A DNA stretch of 64,000 bases from CATQHB01 sp965262595 (lineage in GTDB: Bacteria; Chloroflexota; Dehalococcoidia; Lucifugimonadales; UBA3495). The notes under the pieces are model-generated. The model made no database searches. It was given only the letters and a program-made list of their open reading frames with translations, and had not been told where the DNA came from. The position numbers and the translations under genes were made by a program. Positions 32,283-40,920 of the stretch are shown here, piece by piece (position 1 is the stretch's first letter; every line of letters starts with the position of its first letter). The stretch covers positions 3,286,001 to 3,350,000 of the forward strand of contig OZ253548.1 in the NCBI GenBank assembly GCA_965262595.1, in the 5' to 3' direction.

Positions 32283-32434
32283 CCCTGACCTCCCGAAAAC
32301 TTTAAGGTTGGTATATATCAACTATCGGCTTGGCTCAATTCCGTTGCGGATTACCTCCGTGGGTTCCTCTGTGCACACCTATTGATAGCGCCGGTGGTGA
32401 ACGATTAACCGCCGGGGTTCTTGTGGCTGTTGGT

Positions 32435-33532
32435 TCAGGCATTGGGCAGGCGAATGACGGATCGCAGGGTCTCGCCCCGTTCCATCGCCTCAAAGGCGGC
32501 CTCGGTATCCTCCAGGCTAATAACCCGGGACACCATCCGGTCCAGGTCCAGCTCCCCGGAAAGGTAGTAGTTAGCCAGCAGCGGAAAGTCCCGGGAGGGG
32601 AGATTGTCGCCGTACCAGCTAACCCGCAGGGACCCTCCCAACCCAAAGAATTGCAACATCGGCACTTCCACCACCATTGTAGGGTCGGGAACGCCGATGA
32701 GGACGCAGGTGCCCGCCAGGTCGCGAGACCACAGGGCTTGCAGCAGGGTTTGGGGCATTCCGACGCACTCAAAGGAATAGTCCACGCCGTGCCCGCCGGT
32801 CAATTCCTTAATCGCCTCCACCGGATCGGCGCTGCCGGCGTTAACCACGTCGGTGGCGCCGAACTCTTTGGCCCAGGCCAGCTTATTGTCGGCGATGTCC
32901 ACGGCGATAATCCGGCCGGCGCGGGCCAGTTTCGCCCCCATGATTACGCTGGAGCCGATGCCGCCGCAGCCATAGACCGCCACACTGCTGCCCCGGCGCA
33001 CTCCGGCGGTGTACAAGACGGCACCGACGCCGGTGGTTACGCCGCAGCCCAACAGGCTGGCTTGTTCCGGTGGGCAGGCGACAGGTACCGGAACGGCCTG
33101 CTGCGCCGCTACCACGGTATGGGTGCAAAAAGTCCCAATGCCCAGGGCCGGGCTTAACCTGGCGCCGTCTTTCCGGGCGGACATCCGGGGCTGGGCGTTG
33201 AGGCTGGCCGAGCAGAGGTTGGGTTGCCCCAGGGCGCAGAACCGGCAGTAGCCGCAGGGAGCGCGCCAGGCCAGCACCACGTAATCGCCCACTTTGGGGT
33301 CGGTGACGCCCTCGCCCACCGCCTCGACGATGCCGGCGCCTTCGTGGCCCAGCAGATAGGGAAACTCATTACTGATTTTGCCCAGCTTATAGTGCAGGTC
33401 GGTATGGCAAACGCCGCTGGCCTGAATGCGGACCAACACCTCGCCCGGCCCCGGGTCGTCAACAACGATTTCTTCCAACCGGGCCGGCGCTCCGGCCACC
33501 CGGGAAACAACTCCCATTCCGGTTATAGGCAC
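32435..33532 (-). CDS. Zinc-dependent alcohol dehydrogenase (class III-like)
   Basis: 365 residues. Catalytic zinc ligands: Cys in SGVCHTDLHY and the GHEGAGIVE His-Glu pair; the structural zinc uses four Cys in CGYCRFCALGQPNLC. VYGCGGIGSSVIMGAKLA binds NAD. It is closest in pattern to the S-hydroxymethyl-thiol (mycothiol/glutathione) dehydrogenases and related alcohol dehydrogenases. The GTG at 33532 or the ATG five codons later may be the start. Confidence 0.85.
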   Translation of the reverse strand: MPITGMGVVSRVAGAPARLEEIVVDDPGPGEVLVRIQASGVCHTDLHYKLGKISNEFPYLLGHEGAGIVEAVGEGVTDPKVGDYVVLAWRAPCGYCRFCALGQPNLCSASLNAQPRMSARKDGARLSPALGIGTFCTHTVVAAQQAVPVPVACPPEQASLLGCGVTTGVGAVLYTAGVRRGSSVAVYGCGGIGSSVIMGAKLARAGRIIAVDIADNKLAWAKEFGATDVVNAGSADPVEAIKELTGGHGVDYSFECVGMPQTLLQALWSRDLAGTCVLIGVPDPTMVVEVPMLQFFGLGGSLRVSWYGDNLPSRDFPLLANYYLSGELDLDRMVSRVISLEDTEAAFEAMERGETLRSVIRLPNA

Positions 33533-33553
33533 GGTTAATCCTCCGTCGTGTGT

Positions 33554-33835
33554 TTAGGTGTCACTATGTTGCGAATTGAAGGACCGCGGCATTGCTGCTG
33601 CCTTGCTCGGTGTGGCTGCTTGGTCAACAGCATCTTCCGAGGATTCGGTTGCGGCCTTCAGAATCGGCAGTAGCAACTCGGCAGCGTGTTCAATTAGTAC
33701 GCCGTTAGGCTGAGTTTTCTCCATGTCAAAAAAGACAGTAACATTCTCCGTTATGTCTTCCCCCACCGGCGTAGGCAGCTCGTTGCTCAGCCAAAGCGTG
33801 TCCGTATCCTTAAAGTAAGAAATTTTCAGTTTCAT
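33554..33835 (-). CDS. DUF2283 protein, antitoxin-like
   Basis: 93 residues from the ATG at 33835. MKLKISYFKDTDTLWLSNEL and DITENVTVFFDME match DUF2283, small proteins found beside toxin-like partners. Its start overlaps the end of the upstream gene by four bases. A Ser/Ala-rich tail follows the domain. AT-richer than its neighbours. Confidence 0.7.
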   Translation of the reverse strand: MKLKISYFKDTDTLWLSNELPTPVGEDITENVTVFFDMEKTQPNGVLIEHAAELLLPILKAATESSEDAVDQAATPSKAAAMPRSFNSQHSDT

Positions 33836-34071
33836 GGTCTCCCCCAAATTCTCCGCTTATTGTGGTCAATAAAACGATTGTGCAGCTTTCCATCCGCAAC
33901 TATCACCCGAATCCAGTGCCCCAGTTCGGGAACGAAACCATAATATCTGATTCTACCGTCATCCTGTTGCGCAGTATAGTACGGATTATCCAGTACGCGT
34001 TGCACCCATTCGTCTATGATTTCCGGGTGGTTTTGCCTTACTTCTCGTTCGTAGTAGTCGGTGGTTTCCAT
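33832..34071 (-). CDS. Small toxin-like partner of DUF2283
   Basis: 79 residues from the ATG at 34071. HPEIIDEWVQRVLDNP, QQDDGRIRYYGFVPEL and DGKLHNRFIDHNKRR are the ordered motifs of the short proteins that commonly precede DUF2283 genes. The basic C-terminus and the 4 bp overlap suggest a toxin-antitoxin-type pair, but toxicity is not established for the family as far as I know. Confidence 0.65.
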   Translation of the reverse strand: METTDYYEREVRQNHPEIIDEWVQRVLDNPYYTAQQDDGRIRYYGFVPELGHWIRVIVADGKLHNRFIDHNKRRIWGRP

Positions 34072-34098
34072 TTGGGAATTATACACTCAACCGCCGAG

Positions 34099-35358
34099 TT
34101 AAACCGCCCCCTCCTCCTCTAACCCCACCAGATCCTCCTCCGTCAACCCGCCCAACGAACACAGCACCGCCCGGTTATCCTGGCCCAGCGTGGGCGGGTC
34201 GGTGGGCGGAGAGGCGGCGCAGCCGGTCAGGCGCAGGGGAGTCCTCAGGGAGCGGAATTGGCCGCCCAGGGTGTCGCCGGTTTCCACGAACATTTGACGG
34301 GATTCCAGGTGCGGGCAATGGGCCAGGTCTTCGATGGTCTGGGCCACGCCCATAGAGAAACCCAACTCGGTCAGCTTTCCCGCCACTTCCCACTTGGGCC
34401 GGAGCTGCGACCATTCCTCGATGGCCGGTATCACGTTGCCAGTGATGAACTCGCCGTCGCCCTGGCCTAAATAGCGGGGGTCTTCGGCCAATTCCTCCCG
34501 TCCGATTAACTGCCACAGGGCGCGCCACCGTTCCGCCAGACGGGCGCCGGCCATCACCACGTAGCCGTCGCCGGCGCGGAAGGTCAGGCCGGCAGTAGCC
34601 AACCGGTCCCTGTCCCGTCCGACGACTTGCCCGGTGGCCTGGTAAGTGTTCATATTGCTGACGGTGTGGGCCACCATGCACTCATACATCGCCATATCCA
34701 CGTGCTGGCCGAAGCCGGTCTTGCGGCGCGTTTCCAGGGCCAGGACGATGCCCAGAGCCGTCCACACGCCGGGGACGGAATCTCCGATGTTATCGCCGAC
34801 ACTCTGGGGCGGGCCGTCCGGTTCTCCGGTCAGTTCCATCCAACCGGCCATGCCCTGAATCGCCAGGTTGTTGGCCGGCCAGTTGGAATAGGGGCCGCGC
34901 AGGTCGGGACTGTCGCCGTAGCCGGTGATGGTGGCGTAAACCAGGCCGGGGTTCAACTCACTGAGCCGGTCGTAGCCCAGCCCCAGACGTTGGAAAGCCC
35001 CCGGCCCCCAGTTATCCAGCAGCACATCGGAGGCCCGCACCAGATTCTCGAAGGCCGCCTTGCATTGCGGGTGGCGCAAGTCCAGGGTGACGCTCTGCTT
35101 GTTGCGGTTGACGCCCAGGTAGCGGGAACTGACCCGCTCTCCGCCTTCCCCGCCGGTAATGTACGGCCCGCGTCCCCGCGCCAGGTCGCCGGCGCCGGGC
35201 CGTTCAACCTTGATAACCTCGGCGCCCATGTCGGCCAGAATCAGGGAACAGAAGGGGCCGGCTACGATATGCGTCGCATCCAGCACACGGATGCCGGTAA
35301 GGGGCAGGGGGAGGGGCAGTCCTTCGGGCCGGTCAAGCCCTTCGTTGAGGTTGGTCAT
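34099..35358 (-). CDS. Class III CoA transferase (CaiB/BaiF family)
   Basis: 419 residues. GIRVLDATHIVAGPFCSLILADMGAEVIKVERPGAGD is the family N-terminus; RNKQSVTLDL, GPGAFQRLGLGYDRL and ETRRKTGFGQHVDMAMYE (with the catalytic-Asp region) follow. It moves CoA between carboxylic acids. It is next to the LLM oxidoreductase gene on the same strand, suggesting a shared degradation route. Confidence 0.88.
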   Translation of the reverse strand: MTNLNEGLDRPEGLPLPLPLTGIRVLDATHIVAGPFCSLILADMGAEVIKVERPGAGDLARGRGPYITGGEGGERVSSRYLGVNRNKQSVTLDLRHPQCKAAFENLVRASDVLLDNWGPGAFQRLGLGYDRLSELNPGLVYATITGYGDSPDLRGPYSNWPANNLAIQGMAGWMELTGEPDGPPQSVGDNIGDSVPGVWTALGIVLALETRRKTGFGQHVDMAMYECMVAHTVSNMNTYQATGQVVGRDRDRLATAGLTFRAGDGYVVMAGARLAERWRALWQLIGREELAEDPRYLGQGDGEFITGNVIPAIEEWSQLRPKWEVAGKLTELGFSMGVAQTIEDLAHCPHLESRQMFVETGDTLGGQFRSLRTPLRLTGCAASPPTDPPTLGQDNRAVLCSLGGLTEEDLVGLEEEGAV

Positions 35359-35445
35359 AACAAGTACCTACCTTTACCCAGTCTTTACCCAGGTACCCAG
35401 TCTTTACCCAGGCGGCAGCCCGGAATTAGCGCCCTCAAACAGACC

Positions 35446-35471
35446 AGGGACGGATTGGGCTATCCGTCCCT
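35446..35471. terminator. 10 bp hairpin between LLM and CoA-transferase genes
   Basis: AGGGACGGAT and ATCCGTCCCT pair around a 6-base loop. There is no proper U-run on either strand, so it is a weak terminator or an mRNA-stability hairpin. The adjacent 35375-35412 has short repeats of a CCCAGTCTTTA type. Confidence 0.5.
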
Positions 35472-35536
35472 GTGATACGCCGGTACAACCTCCCCGGTTC
35501 GTTTCAGCCGGGCCGGCCCTGGAGATTTGCCCCGCT

Positions 35537-36670
35537 CTAGGTAGCGGTCACGTCGGAGGGGGCGGCGCCGAACCGGGCTGCCTGTAGTTGTTCGCTGGTG
35601 GCCGGTTCGGTGGCGGCCAGCTCATCGGCCAGACCTTCCGGCGGCTTCACGTCCTTCAGGGCCGGGATTACCTCTTCGCCCATCAGCCGGATGGAGCGCA
35701 TTATTTTTTCGTGCTCCAGGCCGCCGAACATCATCCAGTTGCTGACGTTGGTTACGCCCAATTGGGCCGCCTGCTTAAACTTTTCGGTGACCGTATCCGG
35801 GCTGCCGAAGTAAAGGCGCTGCATAAAGCCGTCGTCGTCCAGTTCTCCGTCATAGGGGCCAACCTGGACGCGGCCGTCGGAGACCTCCAGCCGGTTCAGG
35901 GCGCGTCCGGCCCGGTTCTGCCACCGGGCATAGCTCAGTTGCTTGCGAGCCTCGGCGTCGGTTTCCGCTACGTGGGTTATGGCCTGGATGCCCAGCTCCA
36001 GGCCGTGGATGGATTTGCCCAGGTCCTTGCGGGCGTGGATCAGGGAGGCGAAATGGGTGCGGACTCCCGCATCTCCCAGCAGTCCGGTGGTCAGGGGCAT
36101 CATGTCCCATTCCGCCGCCAATTTCATGGATTCGACGCTGGTTCCGGCAATCCAGAAGGGCGGGTGAGGTTTCTGCAGCGGTTTGGGCCAGACGGTTACC
36201 GGGTGGGGAATCTTGACCTGCTCACCGTCATAGGTAAAGGACTCGTCCTGAGTCCAAGCCTTGACCAGCACATCCAGACTTTCGATGAACTTCTGCCGTG
36301 AGTCCTCCAGGGTGACGCCAAAACGGGACATCTCATGGGGTTGGTAACCCCGGCCTACCCCGCAGATAAACCGTCCGTCAATCAGATTATCCAGCACGGC
36401 CACTTCCTCGGCCAGACGCAGGACGTCCCAAATGGGAACAACCAGGATGCCGGTGGCTATCTGAAGCCGCTTGGTGCGCTGACCGATGTAGAGGGCCTGC
36501 AACAATGGCGAAGGGGAGTTGCCGTAGTTGGAGAAATGGTGCTCGGCGATCAAACAATAGTCGAAGCCCATTTGTTCCGAGTATTGGATTTGCTCAACGC
36601 CTTCTTCAAACAGAGTCTTCCAGTTGCGCAGGGTAGGATTCGGCCATTCATAAAACAGGCCAAATTTCAT
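35537..36670 (-). CDS. LLM-class flavin-dependent oxidoreductase
   Basis: 377 residues with the luciferase-like TIM-barrel pattern: MKFGLFYEWPN, YCLIAEHHFSNYG, QIATGILVVPIWDVLRLAEEVAVLDNL and RFICGVGRGYQPHEM. Such enzymes use reduced FMN and oxygen to oxidise small organics. The flavin reductase partner is not in the window. Likely works with the downstream CoA transferase. Confidence 0.87.
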   Translation of the reverse strand: MKFGLFYEWPNPTLRNWKTLFEEGVEQIQYSEQMGFDYCLIAEHHFSNYGNSPSPLLQALYIGQRTKRLQIATGILVVPIWDVLRLAEEVAVLDNLIDGRFICGVGRGYQPHEMSRFGVTLEDSRQKFIESLDVLVKAWTQDESFTYDGEQVKIPHPVTVWPKPLQKPHPPFWIAGTSVESMKLAAEWDMMPLTTGLLGDAGVRTHFASLIHARKDLGKSIHGLELGIQAITHVAETDAEARKQLSYARWQNRAGRALNRLEVSDGRVQVGPYDGELDDDGFMQRLYFGSPDTVTEKFKQAAQLGVTNVSNWMMFGGLEHEKIMRSIRLMGEEVIPALKDVKPPEGLADELAATEPATSEQLQAARFGAAPSDVTAT

Positions 36671-37179
36671 CGGCGATATTCTCCTTCTCTCTTCTTGGGG
36701 GGTTGGCGATAGGTGGCTGGCGGGTAATCAAGATAAATCGCCCCGGCCGAAAACAGCCGTGACGGGTAATTGGGCAATTTCCCGATAATTGCAGTGGGAA
36801 GTTTAACCAGCCCGGCTATCCGGCGTCAACCGGGCGGCAATTTGCCTCGACTTTCAAGACGGTTGCTTTCGAAAGCCCTGGTCAAGATGTATCCCCGCTC
36901 ACCCCAGGGCCTATCGCACGTAGGTAAAGAGTTAATACGTCGTTCCTGCGTAGGGACGAACCTTAAGGCTTTGACGACAGAGGTTCCTGCCTGCGCAGGA
37001 ACGACGAACTGTAATCTTTCGTTCTAATGCGGTAGCCATGCCGCTCGCCCTGACCTGGTCTAAGGACGGACATCCACCGCCGCTCACCCTGAGCCGGTCG
37101 AAGGGCCCCGGGATTTTCCTGGGCAGCGGCAAGGCGCGGGGCAGGTTACGGAAAGACCCCGCCCGTCCCCGTTGCCCGG
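36671..37179. other. Intergenic region with repeats, no gene
   Basis: Holds the core of the family A palindrome (36938-37006, CGTCGTTCCTGC ... GCAGGAACGACG) and two family C units CCGCTCRCCCTGA (37041-37066 and 37080-37103). No coding potential seen. Confidence 0.6.
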
Positions 37180-38151
37180 TTATTGCGGTTTAACTCCGCT
37201 GCCGTACAACCGCAGCGCCCCGGACTCCGGTATCAGGCCGGAGAACAGCTCCGGATGTATCATCTCCGCCATTATTTCCAGTCCCACGACTAAACGCGGC
37301 CCGGAACGGCTGGTATATGCGCCGGCGTCGATGGCATACACCCGGTTGTTTCGTACTGCCGGCAGCGACTCCCAGCCCTCCCGTTCCGCCAGCAGCGGCA
37401 CATCCTGCAACGCCCGTTTAACGTCGAAACCGCAAGGCATCAGGATGATTACCTCCGGCTGGCTGGCGACTATCTCTTCCCATTCCAGGCGGAATGAGCC
37501 GGTTTCCTTGTCCCCGAAGCAGTTGACCCCCCCGGCCATTTCCACCATCTCCGGCACCCAGTGACCGCCGCACATCAGCGGGTCAACCCATTCCAGGTGC
37601 AAGACTCGGGGCTTGGCAACCGACCCGGCCGACTCGACCGACCCGGCCGACTCGACCGACTCGGTAATCCTGGCGGCAACGGCATCGATCCGGCGCTGCA
37701 TCTGCTCGGCCACCGATTCCGCGACGGCTTCGGCTCCCGTAGCCCGACCGACCCGGCGGATGTCTTCCAGCACATCGCCCACATATTGGGGATCAAGGGA
37801 TATGACCTGAGGTTCCTTGGGAAGGCTGACGCTGACCTCGGCAACCTGCCGAGAGGATATGGCTCAAACCTCGCAGATGGCCTGGGTCAGCAGCAAATCC
37901 GGCGCCGCGGCCTGCATCACCCCCTGGTCAATCTCGTAAATGCCCAAACCCTGCTCCAGCCGCTCGGAGATCACCCGGCTGATTTCGCCGCTGGTCGGCT
38001 CGGTGCCGTCAAAAACGCTGCGCACCACCCAGGGCTTGCCCTTGGCCTCCGTCGGGTAGTCGCATTCATGGGTTACCCCGAAAAGCTGTTCCTGCAAGCC
38101 CAGAACGTAAACAATCTCCGTGGCGCTCGGTAAAAAAGAGCAAATACGCAT
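37180..38151 (-). CDS. Cobalamin-binding-like (BtuF family) protein, candidate selenoprotein with UGA at residue 96
   Basis: One uninterrupted frame of 323 residues if the TGA at 37864-37866 is read through. Residues 1-95 (ICSFLPSATEIVYVLGL ... THECDYP ... LLLTQAICEV) and 97-323 (AISSRQVAEV ... VGDVLEDIRR ... VLHLEWVDPLMCGGHWVPEM) are the two halves of the cytosolic BtuF-like solute-binding fold. Relatives read C-E-V-C-A-V at this point; the UGA sits on the second Cys, giving CEVU. A 7 bp hairpin with GGU loop starts 11 bases after the UGA. GGAG is seven bases ahead of the ATG. An ESVESAGSVESAG repeat lies near residue 160. Nonsense mutation is the alternative. Confidence 0.75.
37837..37853 (-). 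promoter_or_regulatory. Candidate bacterial SECIS hairpin (BtuF-like gene)
   Basis: Reading the mRNA, bases 11-27 after the UGA are CUCGGCA-GGU-UGCCGAG, a perfect 7 bp stem with a GGU loop beginning 18 bases after the UGA. Bacterial SECIS elements place a short G-containing apical loop about 16-37 bases downstream. The tip GCAGGUUGC resembles the tip GCAGGUCUGC of the E. coli fdhF element. Confidence 0.65.
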
Positions 38152-38300
38152 AATGCCTCTCCTTCTATTGGCCTACTGGCTCGGTATAGCGGCCTGCCGG
38201 TTTCTTTTCACCCCAAACTTGATCCAGACCCTGGCCGGACCTCAACCTGCCGGCCAGAAAATTATACTCGCCGCTCTCCCATTAAACTAACCCCCGCAAT

Positions 38301-40181
38301 CTAGGCATCGTCCGTAACCTCGAGGCGTTCCTCATCGGGAAGTTCCTCGAGCGCTCCGGTGTCGGAAGGGAGATGCGAGTCCTCGTAGCGATAATCCGGC
38401 TCCGGCAGGTTCTGACCGTGGTGGTCGGCGCCCAGGAAGGTGCGCCGAAAGGTATCTTCCAGGGTGCCGTGTATCTGAAAGGCGGCCAGGGCCACGCCGA
38501 CGGTTACGCCAATCAATATCAGCGCCGGAATGGGCGTCGCCACATTGCCCAGGGACAGCAGCCGGGCTACAAAGGGGACGCTCCAGATGGTCGGCAGGAT
38601 GAGAATGAGAATCAGGATGGTGTTGCGCAGCACCACCCGCAGGCTCTGTTGTCCCCTGGGATTGTGCGATGCGGTCCACCGGGGCAGCACCTGATTCATC
38701 ACCGCCTCGGTAAGCTGCCGCAGGTTCCGCCAAACCGCGACGCCGGAGGGGATGCACAGGGCCAGCACCGACCCGCCGGTGATTAGTCCGACCAGTCCTT
38801 CGCCCACGTTGATCCACCCCGACAGATTATCGCTGAATTGCAGTATCACCGTGCCCAGGGTAATTATGACCACGATGATTCCCATGTTGAGCATGATGAA
38901 TTGCACCGAATGCTTGATTCGGTGGCCCAATGGGGTGTTTAGAATGAAGGCCCGGCGCGAAGCGGTGAGCCACAGGAAAAGAACGCTGGCGTATTCCTTC
39001 AGCCAGAGCGGTGATATCCGGTCAATGAAATTGGCCACCCTCGCATGGGAATGGAAAATCAGGGGATAGAACAAGGCGGTAATGGCCGTGGCTACGGTGA
39101 TTACCGGACTGATAAAGGCGCTCACCGCGCCATTTTCCACGCCCGTCTTAATCATCGCCAGGGAAAACTCCCCGACTTGCGGCATACTCATACCCACCCG
39201 CAAAGAGGTTCGACCGTCGTGCCCCGACAAAATCGCTCCGGTGGTGTCCGACACCACCTTGCCCAGAATGAACACCGCCGAGATAATCAACGCCGGCACC
39301 AGGAAATCGACGACGGTGAAAATATCCATCAGCATTCCAATGGATACGAAGAAGAGGGCGGCAAACATGTCCCGCAGCGGGCTCATTACCCGGCTGATAT
39401 CTTCCGAATGCTCGGTATCGCCCAGAATCATCCCAATCAGAAAAGCCCCGGCGGCGGCGGACAACCCCAACTCATAGCCGGCCAAAGCCAGGCTGAAACA
39501 CAGGGCCAGGCTGGTTATCAGGGTTACCTCTTCCGACTCGAACCGGGCGATGTAGCGGATGAGCCTCGGCGCCAGCAGGGCGCCAAACGCCAGGGCGGCC
39601 GTTCCGAATATCGCCAGCTTGGCGGCCAGCGCTCCGATGTCCCCGATGTTGGCCCCGCCGGTGGTAGCTATACCGGACAGGACGGTCAGCATTATGACCG
39701 CCACAAAGTCTTCGACCAGCAGCACCCCGACGATGATTCGGCCCTGCGGGTCGAACAGGGTGCCCGTATCGCGCAGCATCTTGATTAGAATGGCCGAACT
39801 GCTGATGGACAGCGCCGCCCCCAGGAATATCTGCTCCAACGGAGTCCAGCCCAACAGATAAGCTATCTCGTAACCCAGCACAAACATCGTGGTCATTTCC
39901 ACAAAGCCGATGATGATAACCCGCAGGCCAATCTGGCGGATGCGCTGCCATCCGATTTCCAGACCGATCCCGAACAATAGAAAGACCAAGCCCAGGTCGG
40001 CCAGCAGCCGGATTGTTCCGAGATTCTGCACCGGCCCCCGAAGGTCGGTAAAGGGGCCGAAATTGATTCCGGCAAAGGTAAAAGGACCGACGATTACCCC
40101 GGCCAGCAGATAGCCCAGAACCGGAGGCAATTTAATCCGGCGAAACAATACCAGGGCGGCCCCGGCTACTGCCAGGGTCAC
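38301..40181 (-). CDS. CPA2-type cation/proton antiporter (KefB-like membrane domain)
   Basis: 626 residues. LPPVLGYLLAGVIVGPF, LGLVFLLFGIGLEI, LSISSSAILIKML and LLVEDFVAVIMLTVLSG are the Na/H-exchanger core, followed by SMPQVGEFSLAMIKTG. After about residue 390 there are four more spans and a charged tail; there is no TrkA nucleotide-binding domain, unlike KefB/C. It exchanges K or Na for protons. The reading frame is open upstream of the GTG at 40181 to a rarer start, which would restore the usual first span. It separates the two UGA-containing genes. Confidence 0.85.
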   Translation of the reverse strand: MTLAVAGAALVLFRRIKLPPVLGYLLAGVIVGPFTFAGINFGPFTDLRGPVQNLGTIRLLADLGLVFLLFGIGLEIGWQRIRQIGLRVIIIGFVEMTTMFVLGYEIAYLLGWTPLEQIFLGAALSISSSAILIKMLRDTGTLFDPQGRIIVGVLLVEDFVAVIMLTVLSGIATTGGANIGDIGALAAKLAIFGTAALAFGALLAPRLIRYIARFESEEVTLITSLALCFSLALAGYELGLSAAAGAFLIGMILGDTEHSEDISRVMSPLRDMFAALFFVSIGMLMDIFTVVDFLVPALIISAVFILGKVVSDTTGAILSGHDGRTSLRVGMSMPQVGEFSLAMIKTGVENGAVSAFISPVITVATAITALFYPLIFHSHARVANFIDRISPLWLKEYASVLFLWLTASRRAFILNTPLGHRIKHSVQFIMLNMGIIVVIITLGTVILQFSDNLSGWINVGEGLVGLITGGSVLALCIPSGVAVWRNLRQLTEAVMNQVLPRWTASHNPRGQQSLRVVLRNTILILILILPTIWSVPFVARLLSLGNVATPIPALILIGVTVGVALAAFQIHGTLEDTFRRTFLGADHHGQNLPEPDYRYEDSHLPSDTGALEELPDEERLEVTDDA

Positions 40182-40485
40182 GGCAAAGTCGCGGACCAGC
40201 CCGATACTCTCCTGGTCTTGCTGGGCTAAAAGGAACAGCAGGGTTTCGATAATGCAAATCTCCGGCCAATAATCCGACAGCTAACTTGCGTTCGGCGAAG
40301 TTATGCTTACTTGCATTGTACCAGATGGTTGAAATCGGCCGTCTTTTGACCGTCATCTTGTAGCTGGTTTAAGGTTGCGCCCAGTATATGATTGCCGTTA
40401 AGATTACCGGGGAAAGGCCAACGTCGTTTACTGCGGGGCGTCCGCGCCAAGTTTACGGCGAAGTTTACAGGAGGAGGTTGGAGAC

Positions 40486-40920
40486 ATGGCAGAACTAAAC
40501 CTGGCTTACCGGGTAAGAAGCTACAGCACCGGCACCTTGGGTCGGGCCATCTGCAACGCCCGCAACCACCACTTTGTGGCCGATGGCTCCGGTGGTGAAG
40601 AAGTCGGCGCCGGCGAACTCTTCCTTTCCGGCATCACTGCCTGCGCCGTCAATATGGTGGAGCGCATCGCCCACGACGAGCAGATACCGGTGAATTGGAT
40701 GGACGTCAGCATTGAGGCCTACCGCGACCCCGGCAAGGAGCAGGCCAGCATCACGGTGTATGACGACATTAAGGTTCACTTTCAGATTTGGGGCCTGGAC
40801 GACGACCAGGGTCAATACCTGGTTGACCAGTGGAAAATGCGTTGACCCCTCTACGGTTCGGTCGCCGTGGCGACCCCAAGCACCAGCGTAACCGCCGAGA
40901 TTTACGCCGAAACCCACTGA
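40486..40920 (+). CDS. OsmC-family peroxiredoxin-like protein, selenoprotein with UGA at residue 120
   Basis: Read through the TGA at 40843-40845, the frame gives 144 residues, the normal OsmC length; stopping there leaves 119 and deletes the last strand and second redox site. Cys53 is in GITACAVNMVE. After the UGA comes PLYGSVAVATPSTSV, so the second motif reads R-U-P-L-Y-G-S where the family has R-C-P-x-Y-G. OsmC proteins reduce organic hydroperoxides; Sec-containing OsmC relatives are known. GGAGG lies ahead of the ATG. Confidence 0.85.
40860..40875 (+). promoter_or_regulatory. Candidate bacterial SECIS hairpin (OsmC gene)
   Basis: Bases 15-30 after the UGA form GGUCGC-CGUG-GCGACC, a perfect 6 bp stem with a 4-base loop (G at the second position) starting 21 bases after the UGA, within the usual range for bacterial SECIS elements. 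Confidence 0.6.

Noticed and set aside
37180..38151. Explaining the broken BtuF-like gene as a frameshift
   Set aside because: Both halves are in exactly the same frame; only one TGA interrupts them, at a family Cys position.
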